Origin: an uncultured Brevundimonas sp.
GTDB taxonomy: Bacteria; Pseudomonadota; Alphaproteobacteria; Caulobacterales; Caulobacteraceae
DNA length: 64,000 bases
Reading direction: 5' to 3'
Assembly: GCF_937863155.1 (NCBI RefSeq)
Contig: NZ_CALMFB010000069.1
Location: 118,765-182,764, forward strand
Part shown: positions 62,729 to 64,000 of the stretch, piece by piece
Position numbering within the stretch: position 1 is the stretch's first letter
Layout: each line of letters begins with the position of its first letter
Translations under genes and position numbers: made by a program
The notes under the pieces: model-generated
What the model was told of the DNA's origin: nothing
The model's database searches: none
Seen by the model: the letters and a program-made list of their open reading frames with translations, nothing else

Positions 62729-63103
62729 ATGCGCCTGCCGACCCTGCTGACCGCCGCCCTCGCCCTGCCCCTGTTCCTGGCCGCCTGCCAGCCGCCGTCT
62801 CCGGACAAGGACGCCGGGGCCCCTGCGGCCGTGGTCACGGGCGGCGAAGACCTGGTCATGCCCGACGACGCCCCGCCCCAGGAAGACGCCGTCGCCCCGA
62901 CGGAAGCGGGCGCCATGTCCTGCACCCTGGACCAGGGCGCCGACGGCGCCGCGGCCCTGGCGGCGCGCTGCACCGCCGTCAGTCCGGCCAGCCACCCGCC
63001 ATGCAATCCGGCCAATCCGTGCCAGATGATCCAGGACGAGATCGACCGGTCCTGCGCCCTGTGGGAAAAACGCGGCGACGTGCCGGCGGAATGCCGCGCC
63101 TGA
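62729..63103 (+). CDS. Small Cys-rich lipoprotein, unknown
   Basis: About 124 aa. Lipoprotein signal (MRLPTLLTAALALPLFLAACQ, lipobox LAAC), an acidic Pro/Ala linker and a C-terminal region with several Cys (SCTL, RCTA, PCNPANPCQMIQDEIDRSCALWEKRGDVPAEC) that probably form disulfides in the periplasm. I recognise no family. A strong hairpin follows, shared with pnp on the other strand. Confidence 0.7.
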   Translation: MRLPTLLTAALALPLFLAACQPPSPDKDAGAPAAVVTGGEDLVMPDDAPPQEDAVAPTEAGAMSCTLDQGADGAAALAARCTAVSPASHPPCNPANPCQMIQDEIDRSCALWEKRGDVPAECRA

Positions 63104-63116
63104 CGCGGACAGGAAA

Positions 63117-63145
63117 AAGGCGGCGCCCCCGAGGAGCGCCGCCTT
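63117..63145. terminator. Bidirectional Rho-independent terminator
   Basis: AAGGCGGCGC (63117-63126) pairs perfectly with GCGCCGCCTT (63136-63145), a 10-bp stem with loop CCCCGAGGA. T-rich sequence follows on the plus strand and A residues precede it, giving a T-run on the minus strand. It ends both the small lipoprotein gene and pnp. Confidence 0.85.
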
Positions 63146-63170
63146 CTTCTTTCAGACGTAGGTCTAGACC

Positions 63171-64000
63171 TTAGTCGCGACGACGACGGCCGCGGTCGCC
63201 GCCGCGATCACCGTCACGCTTGGGACGGCCGCCGGTGTCTTCCGACAGGGGGGCTTCGCCGCGTTCGGCGCGTTCGGCGTTGATCTTGTCGGTGATGTCC
63301 TCGCCGGTGGCTTGGTCCACGACCTTCATCGACAGCTTGGTCTTGCCGCGGTCGTCCAGGCCCAGGAATTTGACCTTGACCTCCTGGCCTTCCGACACGA
63401 CGTCGGCCGGGTTGGCGACGCGCTCCAGAGCCATCTGCGACACGTGGACCAGACCGTCCTTAGCGCCGAAGAAGTTCACGAAGGCGCCGAAGTCCACGAC
63501 CTTCACGACCTTGCCGGTGTAGATCTTGCCCACTTCGGCCTCGGCCGCGATGGAGTTGATCCAGTCCTTGGCGGCGTCGATCTTCTCTTGGTCGTTGGCG
63601 GCGATCTTGATGGTGCCGTCGTCGCCGATGTCGATCTTGGCGCCGGTCTTCTCGACGATCTCGCGGATCACCTTGCCGCCCGAGCCGATCACTTCGCGGA
63701 TCTTGTCGACCGGGATCTTGACGGTTTCGATCTTGGGCGCGAACTCGCCCAGTTCGGCGCGCGGCGCCGTCATGGCCTTGTCCATCTCGTCCAGGATGTG
63801 CAGGCGACCGGCCGAAGCCTGGGTCAGGGCCTTGGTCATGATCTCTTCGGTGATGCCGGCGACCTTGATGTCCATCTGCAGGCTGGTGATGCCTTCGCGC
63901 GTGCCGGCGACCTTGAAGTCCATGTCGCCCAGGTGATCTTCGTCACCCAGGATGTCCGACAGGATGGCGAACTCGCCCGACGGCTCCAGGATCAGGCCCA
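63171..64000 (-). CDS. pnp: Polyribonucleotide nucleotidyltransferase, 3' part
   Basis: The 5' part lies beyond the window. Visible here are the end of the second RNase PH domain ([45 protein letters not shown]), the KH domain ([29 protein letters not shown]), the S1 domain ([33 protein letters not shown]) and an Arg/Gly/Asp-rich C-terminus ([15 protein letters not shown]). PNPase degrades mRNA phosphorolytically in the degradosome. The basic tail may contact partners such as RNase E. Confidence 0.97.
   Translation of the reverse strand, partial: GLILEPSGEFAILSDILGDEDHLGDMDFKVAGTREGITSLQMDIKVAGITEEIMTKALTQASAGRLHILDEMDKAMTAPRAELGEFAPKIETVKIPVDKIREVIGSGGKVIREIVEKTGAKIDIGDDGTIKIAANDQEKIDAAKDWINSIAAEAEVGKIYTGKVVKVVDFGAFVNFFGAKDGLVHVSQMALERVANPADVVSEGQEVKVKFLGLDDRGKTKLSMKVVDQATGEDITDKINAERAERGEAPLSEDTGGRPKRDGDRGGDRGRRRRD

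Overview
The window is GC-rich, densely packed DNA from an alphaproteobacterium, most likely a Caulobacterales member close to Brevundimonas or Caulobacter (inference). The reasons are a ShkA-type hybrid kinase, a chvI-chvG-hprK-EIIA-HPr cluster, an sdhC-D-A-B operon, an oxyR/ahpCD locus, grpE-hrcA/rph, and many 4-nt ATGA or GTGA overlaps with frequent TTG/GTG starts. I see no rRNA, tRNA, CRISPR array, transposase or phage gene. Both edges cut genes: the 3' end of rdgB at the left and the 3' part of pnp (minus strand) at the right.

Layout. 1-6 kb: rdgB-hemW-rsmI-yraN, a SirB1-like protein, gshB and a YifB/ComM ATPase. 6-9.4 kb: a ShkA-like hybrid kinase and an AmpG permease, followed by a 31-bp inverted repeat pair. 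9.5-12.8 kb (minus): malic enzyme and dapF. 12.8-21.8 kb (plus): an ion channel with a zinc-ribbon tail, two tandem S9 peptidases, a DUF1223 protein, and an exported pair made of a beta-rich protein and a CHAT caspase-like protein. 21.8-25.5 kb (minus): a phosphotransferase, glpK, a lipoprotein and glyoxalase I. 25.5-28.2 kb: ahpD-ahpC facing oxyR, then a 2Fe-2S ferredoxin. 28.2-32.7 kb (minus): a lower-GC DUF4268 gene beside the succinate dehydrogenase operon. 32.8-38.6 kb: a membrane hybrid kinase coupled to a flavoprotein, a small zinc protein and a large unknown protein. 38.8-43.4 kb: an IPTL-CTERM surface protein with its own terminator, then the ChvIG/PTS cluster. 43.4-49.2 kb: a small GNAT, polA, a PLP dehydratase, a MaoC hydratase and a lipoprotein hydrolase. 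49.3-54.2 kb: sugar-modification genes and a hydrolase. 54.2-57.2 kb: an orphan low-GC gene, yjdM and nadE. 57.2-64 kb: ftsY, yciB, a MarR protein with a lysine-rich tail, grpE-hrcA-GNAT divergent from rph, a lipoprotein and pnp.

Functional themes are peroxide defence (ahpC, ahpD, oxyR), central metabolism (sdh, malic enzyme, glpK), envelope and c-di-GMP signalling (ChvIG, ShkA), translation and protein quality control (rsmI, ftsY, grpE, hrcA, rph, pnp) and envelope sugar synthesis. No classical defence island is visible. The observations most worth following are a two-copy structured intergenic element whose helices covary (18891-18930 and 26129-26170), an OxyR with one cysteine in total, the exported CHAT pair, conservation of the reported c-di-GMP contacts in the ShkA-like kinase, and the lower-GC DUF4268 gene. 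No gap longer than about 270 bases lacks a gene. The larger gaps (38611-38857, 39560-39822, 18872-19061, 51462-51647, 49211-49360) hold only the sites listed or nothing I could identify.
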